Notes under the pieces: generated by a model
What the model was told of the DNA's origin: nothing
What the model saw: only the letters and a program-made list of their open reading frames with translations
Database searches by the model: none
Shown: piece after piece, positions 23,230-32,179 of the stretch
How positions within the stretch are numbered: the first letter of the stretch is position 1
Layout of the letters: every line of letters begins with the position of its first letter
Translations under genes and position numbers: made by a program
Assembly: GCA_015075425.1 (NCBI GenBank)
Contig: JABTUL010000001.1
Location: 2,356,001-2,420,000, forward strand
Origin: Spirochaetales bacterium
Lineage (GTDB): Bacteria > Spirochaetota > Leptospiria > Leptospirales > Leptonemataceae
Direction: 5' to 3'
DNA length: 64,000 nucleotides

Positions 23230-23650
23230 GCTGGAAGATCCCTTCGGGCCTGTCCTGGCTGCCGCGGCGGGCAAGTCCACATCCACTCTGGAGCGCGGAC
23301 TTGGCAGGGCTGCCGCGGCTGTGCAGCGCAATGCCACGCTCGGCATTCGCCGGCAGCTCTTTCGCGGAGAGTGGCCCGGTCTAACGCCGGCCTATGCAAC
23401 CCGCAAGGCCATGAAGGGTCATGGCACTGCCATTCTCATTGCCGAAGGCGATCTGTCAGGGTCCATCGAAATGAGCCGCAAGAGCACCTTGCTTTTTGCT
23501 GTTGGCACGAACATCGTATATTCGCGCGCGCAGGAACTGGGCTATGCTCCGCGCAATCTGCCGGCCCGGCCGTTCATGGCCCCGGCCCTGCGCGAATCTG
23601 AAAGCGAAATCAAAGCTTCCATAATGGAAGCCGTGAGCAGTATCCTGTGA
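23222..23650 (+). CDS. gpG-like virion morphogenesis (tail completion) protein
   Basis: 142 residues from the ATG at 23222, with GGGGG upstream. The middle and C-terminal parts show the morphogenesis pattern: FRGEWPGLTPAYATRKAMKGHG, LSGSIEMSRKSTLLFAVGTNIVYSRAQELGY and LPARPFMAPALRESE. Mu gpG and P2 gpS of this family finish the tail terminus so it can join the head. Confidence 0.75.
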   Translation: MVELEDPFGPVLAAAAGKSTSTLERGLGRAAAAVQRNATLGIRRQLFRGEWPGLTPAYATRKAMKGHGTAILIAEGDLSGSIEMSRKSTLLFAVGTNIVYSRAQELGYAPRNLPARPFMAPALRESESEIKASIMEAVSSIL

Positions 23651-24285
23651 GACAGTCGCACCTCACCTATTTGCGCACGCTGGCAGCCGGTCTGATTCTG
23701 GGCGGCGCGCAGCCTTTTCAGGCCGCGAGCAATAGCACGGATCTAGCTCAGGCGCGGTTTCTGGAAGTTGAGCCACCTCTGGCAGAGTTTCAAGAGTTGG
23801 TGCCGTTTTGTGTCGTCGCGGAGGCCGGGGTAAAGAGCGAGCGCAATGGGCGTCGGATCGAACAGCTGGCCAAAACGGACGATGAAGAGACCGGCACAGC
23901 GGTCCTGTCCTACCTGCGCCAGCATTTTCGCCAGGAGTTCAAGTATCGCCTCGAATTCTGGCTCGAAGATCCGGCAGAAGATATTCTGAGTTCGGCGGTG
24001 CCACTGGATCCAGAGGAGCCGGAGCCGGGCCACAGTTACGGCCTGCTCGATCAGGCCCTGCTCTATATAGCCGCTCATGAATACTTCGCGAGTGAGGTAT
24101 CGGCCACGGTGCGTGTGCACCCGGGTGCCAGTGGACTTGTGAGCGATCCCGCCGGCGAGCTAAGACTCTATAAACTATTCCTTGAAATCATTTTCGAAGA
24201 CGGACTCTGCGAACAAGAGCATCTGCCCACCTTCGCCGGGTCTGAATTCCAGCTTCGAAATACAACTGTGGAGAAAGTAACATGA
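23647..24285 (+). CDS. Tail-region protein, unknown
   Basis: 212 residues from a GTG overlapping the previous stop. The first ~28 residues are hydrophobic-leaning (LRTLAAGLILGGAQPFQAA), then alpha/beta (LAEFQELVPFCVVAEAGVKSERNGRRIEQL, FRQEFKYRLEFWLEDPAEDIL). Position and size fit a tail terminator or gp37-like protein upstream of the sheath. Confidence 0.5.
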   Translation: MRQSHLTYLRTLAAGLILGGAQPFQAASNSTDLAQARFLEVEPPLAEFQELVPFCVVAEAGVKSERNGRRIEQLAKTDDEETGTAVLSYLRQHFRQEFKYRLEFWLEDPAEDILSSAVPLDPEEPEPGHSYGLLDQALLYIAAHEYFASEVSATVRVHPGASGLVSDPAGELRLYKLFLEIIFEDGLCEQEHLPTFAGSEFQLRNTTVEKVT

Positions 24286-24548
24286 AATTTGCAGATTTCT
24301 GTAAGAAGCACGCAATCAAGCCCCATGTGGCGGCGGGGCTGCTCGATCACATGCGACAGGGTTCGCAGCCGGATTTGCCAGAAGCACAGCTTGAGACAGC
24401 CTATGAATCGTTCATGGGCCGCCGCCTGAGCACAGGAGCCAAGCGTCCGGAGCGCACTCCGCCGCCGCCTGCGGATCCACCGGGAGTCCCGTCCGATCCG
24501 CCTGCGGGAGACGAGAAGAAGTCAGCTAAAGGAGGAGGAAGCAAATGA
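24282..24548 (+). CDS. Small basic/proline-rich protein before the sheath
   Basis: 88 residues. A helical N-terminus (FADFCKKHAIKPHVAAGLLDHMRQG) precedes a Pro-rich tail (RTPPPPADPPGVPSDPPAGDEKKSAKG). It overlaps the sheath start by 4 bp. Mu-like phages often carry a similar tiny gene here; function unknown. Confidence 0.5.
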   Translation: MKFADFCKKHAIKPHVAAGLLDHMRQGSQPDLPEAQLETAYESFMGRRLSTGAKRPERTPPPPADPPGVPSDPPAGDEKKSAKGGGSK

Positions 24549-26029
24549 CACCAGATGTAATCACTACCCACCAGGACGGAGGTCTTGGCAATTCGGATTT
24601 CATTGCTGATCGCGTGCATGCGAAGATTGGCCATGCAGAAGCCGGCACGGCCAATCAGGTCTATCTGATCCGCAATTTTGCGCAAGCTCTGAACATATTT
24701 ATCGCGGGCGCTTTGCTCGATTCGATCCGGCAGCACTTTGAAGAGTTCGATGACGTGCAGGGGCAACGTCCGGCACCCCTGCTGGCCATTCGTCCCACGA
24801 ATGATACGGCCGGATCCATTGCGAATCCGGTGAAGTCTGAGGACAGCACCGGCCTTGCCGCTCTGCCTACAACGGCCGGCACTCCCACTGGATCGCGCAC
24901 GGTGATCCTGCGCTTCACCAAGGCCGGAGCCCATGCTACAGCTGAATACCGGCGCTCGACCGATGGTGGGCAGACCTTTGAAGCCCCGATTGTGACGCCC
25001 GCCTCCGGACAGCCCATCAGTCTGGCCGTCGGAGTCACAGCGACCTTCACCAACGATGCCACACCGGCGGACACGTTCCACGTCGGCGATGAATACACCT
25101 TTGTGATCAGCGGGCCAACTGCCAGCAATTCAGCCCGCCTCGATGCCATCGAGGCCCTGATGCAGGAATATCGCCTCTACTGGATCCACATCATCGGACC
25201 GGCGACCCGGGCCTTTGCTGTCTCGGTTTCTCAAGTGCTCGAAACCATGGAAACTGCAAACCATCTGCCCTGTTTTGCCATTCTTGAGAGTGCGCTCAAA
25301 GGCGAAGAATCGCTCGAAACCTATTTTCAGGAGAAGATCGTCGATGAATGGGATCCTTTCGCTCATCCACGCGTGGGCATTGTAACGGCTGAGGGTCGCT
25401 ACATTCAGGGCGGCATCCGCAACTACGGTGGATTCAGCGCCGTCTATGATGCCGGCGATACGATTGGCCAGTGGCGCAATGCAGCCACGTTGCTCTGTGC
25501 CAAGCTGGCTGCTGGTGCGCCCAATGTATCTGCGGGCTATGTCAAGCTGCATCGCAGCCTGACGCTGTCTGAGATCCGCTACTGGGACGAAGGCTACCAG
25601 GACTACATGGACGTCATGCACGACATGGGCCTGACCGTGCTCAAGAAGTATGATGACTATGATGGGATCTACATCGCAAAAGATCTCCTGAAGTCACCGA
25701 ATGGTAGCGACTTCCGCAACATTCCCGAGCGGCGCCGGGCCGACAAGATGCACCGCATTGCGTACCGCGAGAGCCTACCCTTTCTGAATATGGACACGGA
25801 AGTGAAATCGGGATCCGGAGGCATCGATTACATCAAGGCCACGATGGATCAGAAGATTTCCAATGAGATGGAGTCCCCGGGGGCCGCAGAAATTTCCGGC
25901 CATGCAATCAAACTGGATCCGGAGAAGACCTTCTCTCAGACGGGGATTCTGGATGCAGATCTGGTGATGTTCATTCGCGGGCGAGTTGAAGGCATTCGCT
26001 GGCGCACAAGTTTTGCGAAGGCTTCATAA
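24545..26029 (+). CDS. Contractile tail sheath protein
   Basis: 494 residues. The C-terminal half has the sheath pattern: ADKMHRIAYRESLPFLNMDTEVKSGSGGIDYIKA and a final MFIRGRVEGIRWRTSF-like strand. An inserted beta-rich domain lies at about residues 95-195 (TGSRTVILRFTKAGAHATAEYRRSTDGG). The sheath contracts to drive the tube through the cell envelope, making this phage a myovirus type. It is followed 20 bp later by the tube gene. Confidence 0.8.
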   Translation: MTPDVITTHQDGGLGNSDFIADRVHAKIGHAEAGTANQVYLIRNFAQALNIFIAGALLDSIRQHFEEFDDVQGQRPAPLLAIRPTNDTAGSIANPVKSEDSTGLAALPTTAGTPTGSRTVILRFTKAGAHATAEYRRSTDGGQTFEAPIVTPASGQPISLAVGVTATFTNDATPADTFHVGDEYTFVISGPTASNSARLDAIEALMQEYRLYWIHIIGPATRAFAVSVSQVLETMETANHLPCFAILESALKGEESLETYFQEKIVDEWDPFAHPRVGIVTAEGRYIQGGIRNYGGFSAVYDAGDTIGQWRNAATLLCAKLAAGAPNVSAGYVKLHRSLTLSEIRYWDEGYQDYMDVMHDMGLTVLKKYDDYDGIYIAKDLLKSPNGSDFRNIPERRRADKMHRIAYRESLPFLNMDTEVKSGSGGIDYIKATMDQKISNEMESPGAAEISGHAIKLDPEKTFSQTGILDADLVMFIRGRVEGIRWRTSFAKAS

Positions 26030-26049
26030 AAGGTTAGGAGGAAAATACC

Positions 26050-26487
26050 ATGCCCGATGTAAATGTGCCGGCCGTTGAGGCCTACAACTTCCAGAACTTC
26101 AGTCTGAATCTATTCGGATTTGAAGTGATACATTTCACTTCCTTCGATGGGGACCACTCCCGTGACATTGAAGTGATTACCGGCAAAGGGGGCGAAGTCG
26201 TTTCCTATGCTCAAAAGACTTTCAAACGCAATGTGAAAGCGACCATGCATGCGGACGAGCTGGAAAAGCTGGTGCGCCTGGCGGCTCCCTGGGGTGGCAA
26301 TCCTGAATATCTGCCGCCGTCACCGTGCGTGGGAATATCCGAGCCTTTCAATCGCGTGCCCCTCAAGTTGATCTATCCGCAGATCATCCTGACCAAATGG
26401 AGCTACAGCTTCAAAGAAGGTTCTGCTAAAACGGAAATTCCGCTGGAATTCATCGTGCTGCAGCGCCCGATCATCGTTTTCGAATAA
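26050..26487 (+). CDS. Tail tube protein
   Basis: 145 residues, beta-rich (SLNLFGFEVIHFTSFDGDHSRDIEVITGKGGEVVSYAQKTFKRNVKATM). It follows the sheath gene and precedes the tail chaperones, which fixes its role as the inner tube. AGGAGG lies well placed upstream. Confidence 0.75.
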   Translation: MPDVNVPAVEAYNFQNFSLNLFGFEVIHFTSFDGDHSRDIEVITGKGGEVVSYAQKTFKRNVKATMHADELEKLVRLAAPWGGNPEYLPPSPCVGISEPFNRVPLKLIYPQIILTKWSYSFKEGSAKTEIPLEFIVLQRPIIVFE

Positions 26488-26511
26488 GGAAAAAAAAGGA
26501 ACTTTAGGACT

Positions 26512-26952
26512 ATGAAAAAAACCGGAACCGAACTACTGGAAAGCATCAATCCGTACTATGCGGATGTGCCAGAAGTGCAGCAGGCCGCAGCGTTGCTGCC
26601 TGCGGACTACAGACCGATTGACGCCGACTGGGTGGAGCGCAATCAAGAGGCCGTCGCTCTGCTCAAGAAAGCCTTTGACAGCAAAGGCGGCATCCACCTG
26701 CTCAGTGTGGATGACTACGCTGTCATTGCCCGTGCACCCAGCCGCGAGATCCTCAATCGCGGTGCGAAGGAAGCCGGACAGGTAGATCGCATCGAGGCCG
26801 ACTTCAAGTTCGTGAGCCAGTGCATGCTCTATCCGTCCCCGGCTCTGCTGGCGGGCTGGATGAATGAGCATGCTGGTGTGGCCAGTGCCTTCGCCAGCAA
26901 ACTGCTGGAACTCTCCAAAGCAAATCAGGAGGCCCAGGCAAAAAAGCTCTAA
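26512..26952 (+). CDS. Tail assembly chaperone, short product
   Basis: 146 residues, the 0-frame product of a frameshifted gene pair. Helical, with LLPADYRPIDADWVERNQEAVALLKKAF and LEADFKFVSQ-like C-terminal helices, ending in KANQEAQAKKL. Equivalent to Mu gp41; it binds the tape measure and tube protein during tail assembly and is absent from the virion. Confidence 0.75.
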   Translation: MKKTGTELLESINPYYADVPEVQQAAALLPADYRPIDADWVERNQEAVALLKKAFDSKGGIHLLSVDDYAVIARAPSREILNRGAKEAGQVDRIEADFKFVSQCMLYPSPALLAGWMNEHAGVASAFASKLLELSKANQEAQAKKL

Positions 26953-27152
26953 CCGATGCTCTGGATGAACTCAGACAGGGTTCCGGCACGATAGAAGTCC
27001 TGGCGGATTTCTATCTGCGCCGGAAGAGAGTGCCCCAAGACGACGATGGATTTTATGCAACCATGGCAGCGATTGAATATCTGGAGACGCGCATCGTCGA
27101 TCTCATTGCCGCTGGCGTGGCCCGGGGCATCGTCAAAGCTTTTGATGGTTGA
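26512..27152 (+). CDS. Tail assembly chaperone, -1 frameshift product
   Basis: About 213 residues if ribosomes slip back one base at 26940-26946. Reading then continues ALTDALDELRQGSGTIEVLADFYLRRKR and ends ARGIVKAFDG at the stop 27150-27152. The downstream frame has no good start of its own and joins the 0-frame exactly at a canonical slippery heptamer. Most long-tailed phages make such a pair. The ratio of the two products is thought to matter for tail assembly. Confidence 0.75.
26940..26946 (+). promoter_or_regulatory. Slippery site A AAA AAG with upstream AGGAGG
   Basis: AAAAAAG in the frame A AAA AAG is a classic -1 slippery heptamer. AGGAGG lies about 8 bases upstream, like the stimulatory Shine-Dalgarno of dnaX. 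The 0-frame stop TAA comes 4-6 bases after. Confidence 0.75.
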
Positions 27153-27160
27153 GGTTCAGC

Positions 27161-29500
27161 GTGGAGTATAAGGTTGGCGTCACGCTGGGCCTGGCCGATG
27201 GCCTGACCGGAAAGCTCAATTCCATCAACGAAAAATGGAAGGCCTTTCAGTCCAATACGAAGGTCGCCGCAGAAGATATCAAATGGTTCAATGATTCGTG
27301 GTCTCAGGTGAAGAGCGGGACGGCCGTGGCGGGCATAGGTCTGGCCATGCTTGGGGTGAGCAAAGCCATGGTCGGCGCACGCATGGAAAGCGAGAAGCTG
27401 GAGTCGATGATAGGCACTCTCGGAGTCACGGCACAGGAGTTGACGCAGGTATCGGCGTACGGCACGGCCCTGGCTGCTGACATGGGCATTGCGAAGGAGC
27501 AATATCTACGCGGCGTATATGATATTAAGTCCGGCATATCATCCCTGAATGCGCAGGATCTCGGCAAATTCGCGAAGACCATTGCCGTAACCGCCACTGC
27601 AACGGACGGCAATTTCGATCAAATGAGTTCTATGTTTGGAGCGTTGTTTCAGACGTATCGCCATTTGTATAAAGACATGAATGATCTGGACATGGGGAAC
27701 CTGATCGGAAACTCGACTGCCCTGGCGGTGAAAGCCTTCCGAACGAACGGAGAGAAGATACAACGTGCAATGAACTCGCTGAGTTCATCCGGTGGATTCC
27801 TGAATGTGAGTCTCACTGAGCAAATAGCAGTAATTGGAGCTTTGAGTAACCAAATGGAGGCGGGAGAGGCCGGGACAGCCTATCGTGCGTTCTTCACACG
27901 CATCGGATCAGGCATGGCCCAGCTGGGCATAGATGCGCACAAACTGGAAAACGGCACCAAAAGACTCAAAACCATGCCCGAAATTCTGCAAAGCATCAAT
28001 ACAAAATGGGGGCATCTGGACAGAACTGCGTTAGGTGCTAAGCTCGACAAAGCCTTTGGTGAGGAAGGAGCCAAAACGATCAAGAATCTCATGCCGCACA
28101 TGAACACCCTGAAAACTGCGATGGAGGAGATGGGTGATGCAGCGGCAAAACGAGATTGGTCTGGTAGCGCGGAGATGGCCGACAAAGCGCTCGATAATCT
28201 GGTCGGTACCACCGCGAAACTGAAACTCGGCTTTGCCGCTCTCTTCGCCGATGCGGGCGGTCCCATGGCCTCCGGTTTGAATGTACTGCTCAAGCCCCTG
28301 GCCTCCGTCGTGGGCTGGGTGGCAGGACTCGGCAAAGAGCACCCGAACCTAGCAAAGATCGTGGGCATCACATTCACTCTCGTGGCTGCTGTAGTCACTC
28401 TGGCCGGCGTGGTCATGGTGGCGCAGGGTGCGCTGAACATGTTCCGTATTATGAACTACTATTCTGCACTGGCGCAGACGACAAACACATCGGCGTCCAG
28501 CGCGGCCAGCATTGGTCAGACCATACTGGCAACAAAGACCTTATTCACAGCTGGCGCACTCAAGGTCTGGGCGGCCGCACAGTGGCTGGTCAACGCAGCC
28601 ATGACGGCGAATCCCATCGGCCTGATTGTGGTCGGTATCGCCGCTCTCATTGGCGGCATTTATCTTCTGGTGAAACACTGGGGCAGCGTCACCGGTCTTT
28701 TCGATGGACTCAAGACCAAATGGAATGCCATGCCCAACTGGGCCAAGGGGCTCGTGGTCTTGTTGCTCTTGCCGCTCCTGCCTTTCATCGGCATTCCGCT
28801 CCTCATCTACAAGAACTGGGATATCATCAAAGAGATTCCCGGCAAAGTCTTTGCAGACTGGAACAAACTGCCGGGCTGGGCGAAGTTCATTCTGGCCGGC
28901 CTGGCTCCCTTCATTGGCATTCCGCTGCTCGTGATCAAACACTGGGAGAAGATCAAGGCTCTGCCGGCTCTCGTCATTGGATGGCTGAGTGGGCTCAAGG
29001 GCTCCTTGATGGGCTGGCTCAGTGAAATGGGCGAAAGCGCGGGTGGACAATTGATGCGGACGTTTGCGCGCGGCATCTTGAAAGCCGGGAAAGCTGTAGT
29101 CGGGGCTGTGGTGGAAATCCTTGGTGAGGTGGGCAAGCATTTCAATATGAGCGATGCGAAGAAGGGGCCGCTCGCACGCACCACTCAATACGGAGCCAAT
29201 TTGCCGAAGACCTTCGCGGCCGGGGTGGACAGGGGAGCCTCAGCGGTGCCGGAAAGTGTGCAGCGTTTTGCTGGCAAAGCAGCCAGTACGCTCAGCCAGC
29301 CGGTCAAGCCGGGACAGAATCCAGGAGCAGGCTTGCCCGGGCAAGCTGGAGGTGGCATCAGCCTGAACTTCAAAAGTCTGATCGGCGAACTCGTACTGGA
29401 AGGCAAAGCAGCAGCCCGGGGCAGTCTGGATGAGATGGCCCGCACTCTGGCACAAGTGATCTACCGCGAAGTCGAAAAATACGAAGGGGTGGTCGCATGA
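27161..29500 (+). CDS. Tape measure protein
   Basis: 779 residues from the GTG at 27161, which has GAGG six bases upstream (a TTG at 27149 is also open). The N-terminal ~280 residues follow the phage tape-measure domain (FSSMFGALFQTYRHLYKD-like and LGAKLDKAFGEEGAKTIKNL). Several hydrophobic segments lie in the middle (VGITFTLVAAVVTLAGVVMV, NPIGLIVVGIAALIGGIYLL, LVVLLLLPLLPFIGIPLLIY). A repeated W-NKLPGWAKFI-type unit occurs twice near residues 520-620. Length sets the tail length; this size suggests a tail of roughly 110-120 nm. Confidence 0.85.
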   Translation: MEYKVGVTLGLADGLTGKLNSINEKWKAFQSNTKVAAEDIKWFNDSWSQVKSGTAVAGIGLAMLGVSKAMVGARMESEKLESMIGTLGVTAQELTQVSAYGTALAADMGIAKEQYLRGVYDIKSGISSLNAQDLGKFAKTIAVTATATDGNFDQMSSMFGALFQTYRHLYKDMNDLDMGNLIGNSTALAVKAFRTNGEKIQRAMNSLSSSGGFLNVSLTEQIAVIGALSNQMEAGEAGTAYRAFFTRIGSGMAQLGIDAHKLENGTKRLKTMPEILQSINTKWGHLDRTALGAKLDKAFGEEGAKTIKNLMPHMNTLKTAMEEMGDAAAKRDWSGSAEMADKALDNLVGTTAKLKLGFAALFADAGGPMASGLNVLLKPLASVVGWVAGLGKEHPNLAKIVGITFTLVAAVVTLAGVVMVAQGALNMFRIMNYYSALAQTTNTSASSAASIGQTILATKTLFTAGALKVWAAAQWLVNAAMTANPIGLIVVGIAALIGGIYLLVKHWGSVTGLFDGLKTKWNAMPNWAKGLVVLLLLPLLPFIGIPLLIYKNWDIIKEIPGKVFADWNKLPGWAKFILAGLAPFIGIPLLVIKHWEKIKALPALVIGWLSGLKGSLMGWLSEMGESAGGQLMRTFARGILKAGKAVVGAVVEILGEVGKHFNMSDAKKGPLARTTQYGANLPKTFAAGVDRGASAVPESVQRFAGKAASTLSQPVKPGQNPGAGLPGQAGGGISLNFKSLIGELVLEGKAAARGSLDEMARTLAQVIYREVEKYEGVVA

Positions 29501-30015
29501 TTAGCCCGCCGATTCTGGCTGGTGGCTATGTACCACCGGCTTTCCTGACGGACGATGTGGATCCGTTGATCCTGACCTCTCCGGAAGGCCTGATCGTCAA
29601 GCTCCCCTCCGGAACAGCAATCGGAGTCTCCGGAGAAAAGCGCATCACGCGCACAGAGGTGGCTGGCCTCAAAGGCACGGTGAAAGAGTCTGCTGGATTC
29701 CAAGACTGGCAGATCAGCATATCAGGCACGTTCGTTGCTCCGGGCTACAGATTGGGAGTGCCGGGCATCCCGTCCATCATCCAGCAGGTGCGGCAGCTGA
29801 ATGCGCTCTTCCGGCGTGAATCGGAACTGACAGTCACCAACAGCAAGCTCAATGCGCTTCAGATATCATCCGTGATCATGACGCGATTGGATCTGCCAGA
29901 TGCGCCCAGCGCCTATATGCAACCCTTCTCCATCAACCTCGAAAGCGACATTGCACTGGACCTCGATCAGGCTGGCCTCGATGCCAAAGCGGAAGCGCTG
30001 GGAGCCGTCCTGTGA
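29497..30015 (+). CDS. Baseplate/tail protein after tape measure
   Basis: 172 residues overlapping the tape-measure stop by 4 bp. Beta-rich, with GLKGTVKESAGFQDWQISISGTFVAPG and a central VPGIPSIIQQVRQLNALF. It resembles DUF6046-type tail proteins, and its place corresponds to Mu gpN (DNA circularisation/tail protein). The exact family is uncertain. Confidence 0.5.
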   Translation: MISPPILAGGYVPPAFLTDDVDPLILTSPEGLIVKLPSGTAIGVSGEKRITRTEVAGLKGTVKESAGFQDWQISISGTFVAPGYRLGVPGIPSIIQQVRQLNALFRRESELTVTNSKLNALQISSVIMTRLDLPDAPSAYMQPFSINLESDIALDLDQAGLDAKAEALGAVL

Positions 30016-30392
30016 TCATCATGGAATCGCGCATCGCTGGAGGCGAAGACACGCTGCAACGTCTGGCCGCTTTGTACTATGGTCGATGGGAACTCTTCTT
30101 CCTGATCTATGAAGCCAACCGTGCTGTGATCGGTAACATCGATGGTTTGCGGCCGGGGATGCCGCTGCAGATTCCGGCGCCGCAGCAACAGGAACTGCGG
30201 CACGTAGTCGGGGAGGGAGACTCATGGGAAGCTCTATCTCTGACCTACTATGACACCGAACACTTTGCGCGGCTCCTCCGCAAGGCCAATGGCGGCATTG
30301 TGATCTATGAATCGATCGGCACCGAACTCATCATCCCGGCTCTGGTCACACCCGGAGAACTGGAAGCAGCCAGTCGCAGGAGAGCGGCCTGA
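30012..30392 (+). CDS. LysM-like baseplate protein (gpX type)
   Basis: 126 residues with two LysM-like units, about 5-55 (GEDTLQRLAALYYGRWELFFLIYEANRAVI, then LRPGMPLQIPAP) and about 62-112 (VVGEGDSWEALSLTYYDTEHFARLLRKANG). Small LysM proteins of this sort sit between tail tip and hub in contractile tails and help assemble the baseplate. Adjacent gene order supports it. Confidence 0.7.
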   Translation: MIIMESRIAGGEDTLQRLAALYYGRWELFFLIYEANRAVIGNIDGLRPGMPLQIPAPQQQELRHVVGEGDSWEALSLTYYDTEHFARLLRKANGGIVIYESIGTELIIPALVTPGELEAASRRRAA

Positions 30393-31366
30393 TGCTACTG
30401 GTAATGGAACAGCAACTGGAAGTCGGCGGCTACCAATTCCCGGCTGTGATGGAAGTGATCCTTGATAGTTCGCGCAACACGCCAACCGACACCCTGACCG
30501 TCAAGCTGCCGCGCTACCGCAACCTCAAGAAAGACCAGATCAAGCCCGGCCAGCCCGTGCGCTGGAGTGCGGGCTACAAACAGACCGGACTCTTTCCTGA
30601 GTTTCAGGGCAAAGTTTTCAAAGTGCAACCGCGCGAACCCATAGAATTCGAATGCCGTGACGATATGTCCGGTCTTGCCGCCACTCGTCTGCAATCCAAT
30701 TTCTACCTGGCACCGCTGGCCGACGTCATTGGGCGCTGTGCAGCGGGAATACCGTCCGAGATCCGGGTGGCATCGCCCCTGCCTATATCGATCCGTTGCC
30801 AGGGCAAGAGCGCGCGATTCGCACTCTGGGAACTACGGCGCGTCTATGGATACGATTGCTATTTCCAGAGCGGCCGGTTGATCGTGGAAGACGGAGCACA
30901 GCCCACGGAGCAGAGTATGCGTTTCGTCATTCCAGCCCGTGATCCAGCCCTGCGCTCCAATAACTACAGCGGAGTCTCTTTCATCATCGAGGACCAGCTG
31001 GAGCTGGCGGGATCAACGCGCAGCGTCCGCATCACAGTGGAATCTGAGGACCGCAAAACGGGCGTTGTCCAGCGAGCCAGCGCCGGGGCTGGGACGGAAG
31101 AGATCAAAATCGTGGCCGATGGGCTGACCGGAGCCGCTCTCCAGAAGCGCGCGCAAGCAGCGCTTGCAGCCACGCAGGGATCCTTCTCCGGCAGCTTCAA
31201 GACCTTTGGATCGCCGCCGCTCGCTCATTCCATGCAGATCCAGATCACAGACGAAAATGAACCGGCTCGCTCAGGCCTGGCACGGGTGGATCGAGTGGTC
31301 AAAACCTTCAGCGGCGAACAAGGCAGTTACAGACAAGAAGTCCATGTTTCGCGGGCGGTGGCTTGA
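30392..31366 (+). CDS. Baseplate hub protein (gpD/Mu gpP-like)
   Basis: 324 residues. The beginning EVILDSSRNTPTDTLTVKLPRYRNL and KPGQPVRWSAGYKQT are typical of the late-control/hub domain. The C-terminal half has further beta folds (SFIIEDQLELAGSTRSVRITVESEDRKTG). Three copies would form the hub at the tail tip between tube and spike. Next gene overlaps as TGATG. Confidence 0.7.
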   Translation: MLLVMEQQLEVGGYQFPAVMEVILDSSRNTPTDTLTVKLPRYRNLKKDQIKPGQPVRWSAGYKQTGLFPEFQGKVFKVQPREPIEFECRDDMSGLAATRLQSNFYLAPLADVIGRCAAGIPSEIRVASPLPISIRCQGKSARFALWELRRVYGYDCYFQSGRLIVEDGAQPTEQSMRFVIPARDPALRSNNYSGVSFIIEDQLELAGSTRSVRITVESEDRKTGVVQRASAGAGTEEIKIVADGLTGAALQKRAQAALAATQGSFSGSFKTFGSPPLAHSMQIQITDENEPARSGLARVDRVVKTFSGEQGSYRQEVHVSRAVA

Positions 31367-31800
31367 TGGAATCGGAATTGATGGATGCTTTTGAGAAGCT
31401 GCTGCAGGCACTCAAGCAACAGGCCTCCGATCCGCAGAAAGGCATCGTCATGGCCGTGGCCGAACCACAGCAAACCTGTCAGATTCAGGTGGGCACGGAG
31501 ATTCTGCAAGACGTTCCGTACTACGGTCCGGTAACACCCGCATCCGGCATGGAAGCGATCGTGCTCTTTCGCGATGCTCAGGCCAGTCGGCCGGCGGCCA
31601 TTGCCTTTCGTTCTGCAACGCCAGCCTTTGCAGTAAGCCCTACAGGACAGGTGCAGATTGGAGCCATCGCAGACACGCTGGGTGCGATCATAACTGAGCT
31701 TCTCACCGCTCTGGAAACAACGACCGCTGGCGGAGATCCACTGAGTAGTGCTGCGTCAATTGGAGCCCTGAAATCAAGAGTGGCAGCAGTATTGGTATGA
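31366..31800 (+). CDS. Baseplate spike protein (gpV/Mu gp45-like)
   Basis: 144 residues from the ATG at 31366 overlapping the hub stop. Its central part (GIVMAVAEPQQTCQIQVGTEILQDVPYYGPVTPASGMEAIVLF) fits an OB-fold as in P2 gpV/Mu gp45. The C-terminal helix is unlike the His-tipped beta-helix of the longest spikes, so the tip may come from another protein. Confidence 0.55.
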   Translation: MESELMDAFEKLLQALKQQASDPQKGIVMAVAEPQQTCQIQVGTEILQDVPYYGPVTPASGMEAIVLFRDAQASRPAAIAFRSATPAFAVSPTGQVQIGAIADTLGAIITELLTALETTTAGGDPLSSAASIGALKSRVAAVLV

Positions 31801-31810
31801 AATAATTTTT

Positions 31811-32179
31811 ATGATTGACCTTGAAACAGAAACAACGTCCTCCGGCATCAAAGGCGATTTCAAACTGGACGCGGCAGATGATCTGGCCGTTGTCAGCGAC
31901 GACTTGCGTATTGTTCTGGCTGAGATTCGCGAGCACATGGAGATGCGACCGGCTGATGATGTGGACTATCCAGAATTGTATTCGCGTCAGCGGCGCATGC
32001 AGGGCTCGGATGATGATGCTGACGCGCTGGCCCGGATCATGGATGCGGAAAGAATCCTCAGCCAGCATCCGGCCATTCAGCCGGATTCCGTTTCCGTGCA
32101 GTATTCAGATGCCGGAGGCCTTGAGATGAGCTTCAGAACAAAGAGCGGGCAAACGGTAAGGAATTTTCTACTAAAATGA
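31811..32179 (+). CDS. Baseplate wedge protein W (gp25/Mu gp46-like)
   Basis: 122 residues. GDFKLDAADDLAVVSDDLRIVLAEIREHMEMRPADDVDYPEL is the gp25/W-like wedge domain, and the C-terminus ends in a beta strand. It pairs with the J protein encoded next (overlap 4 bp) to start the baseplate wedge. Confidence 0.7.
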   Translation: MIDLETETTSSGIKGDFKLDAADDLAVVSDDLRIVLAEIREHMEMRPADDVDYPELYSRQRRMQGSDDDADALARIMDAERILSQHPAIQPDSVSVQYSDAGGLEMSFRTKSGQTVRNFLLK

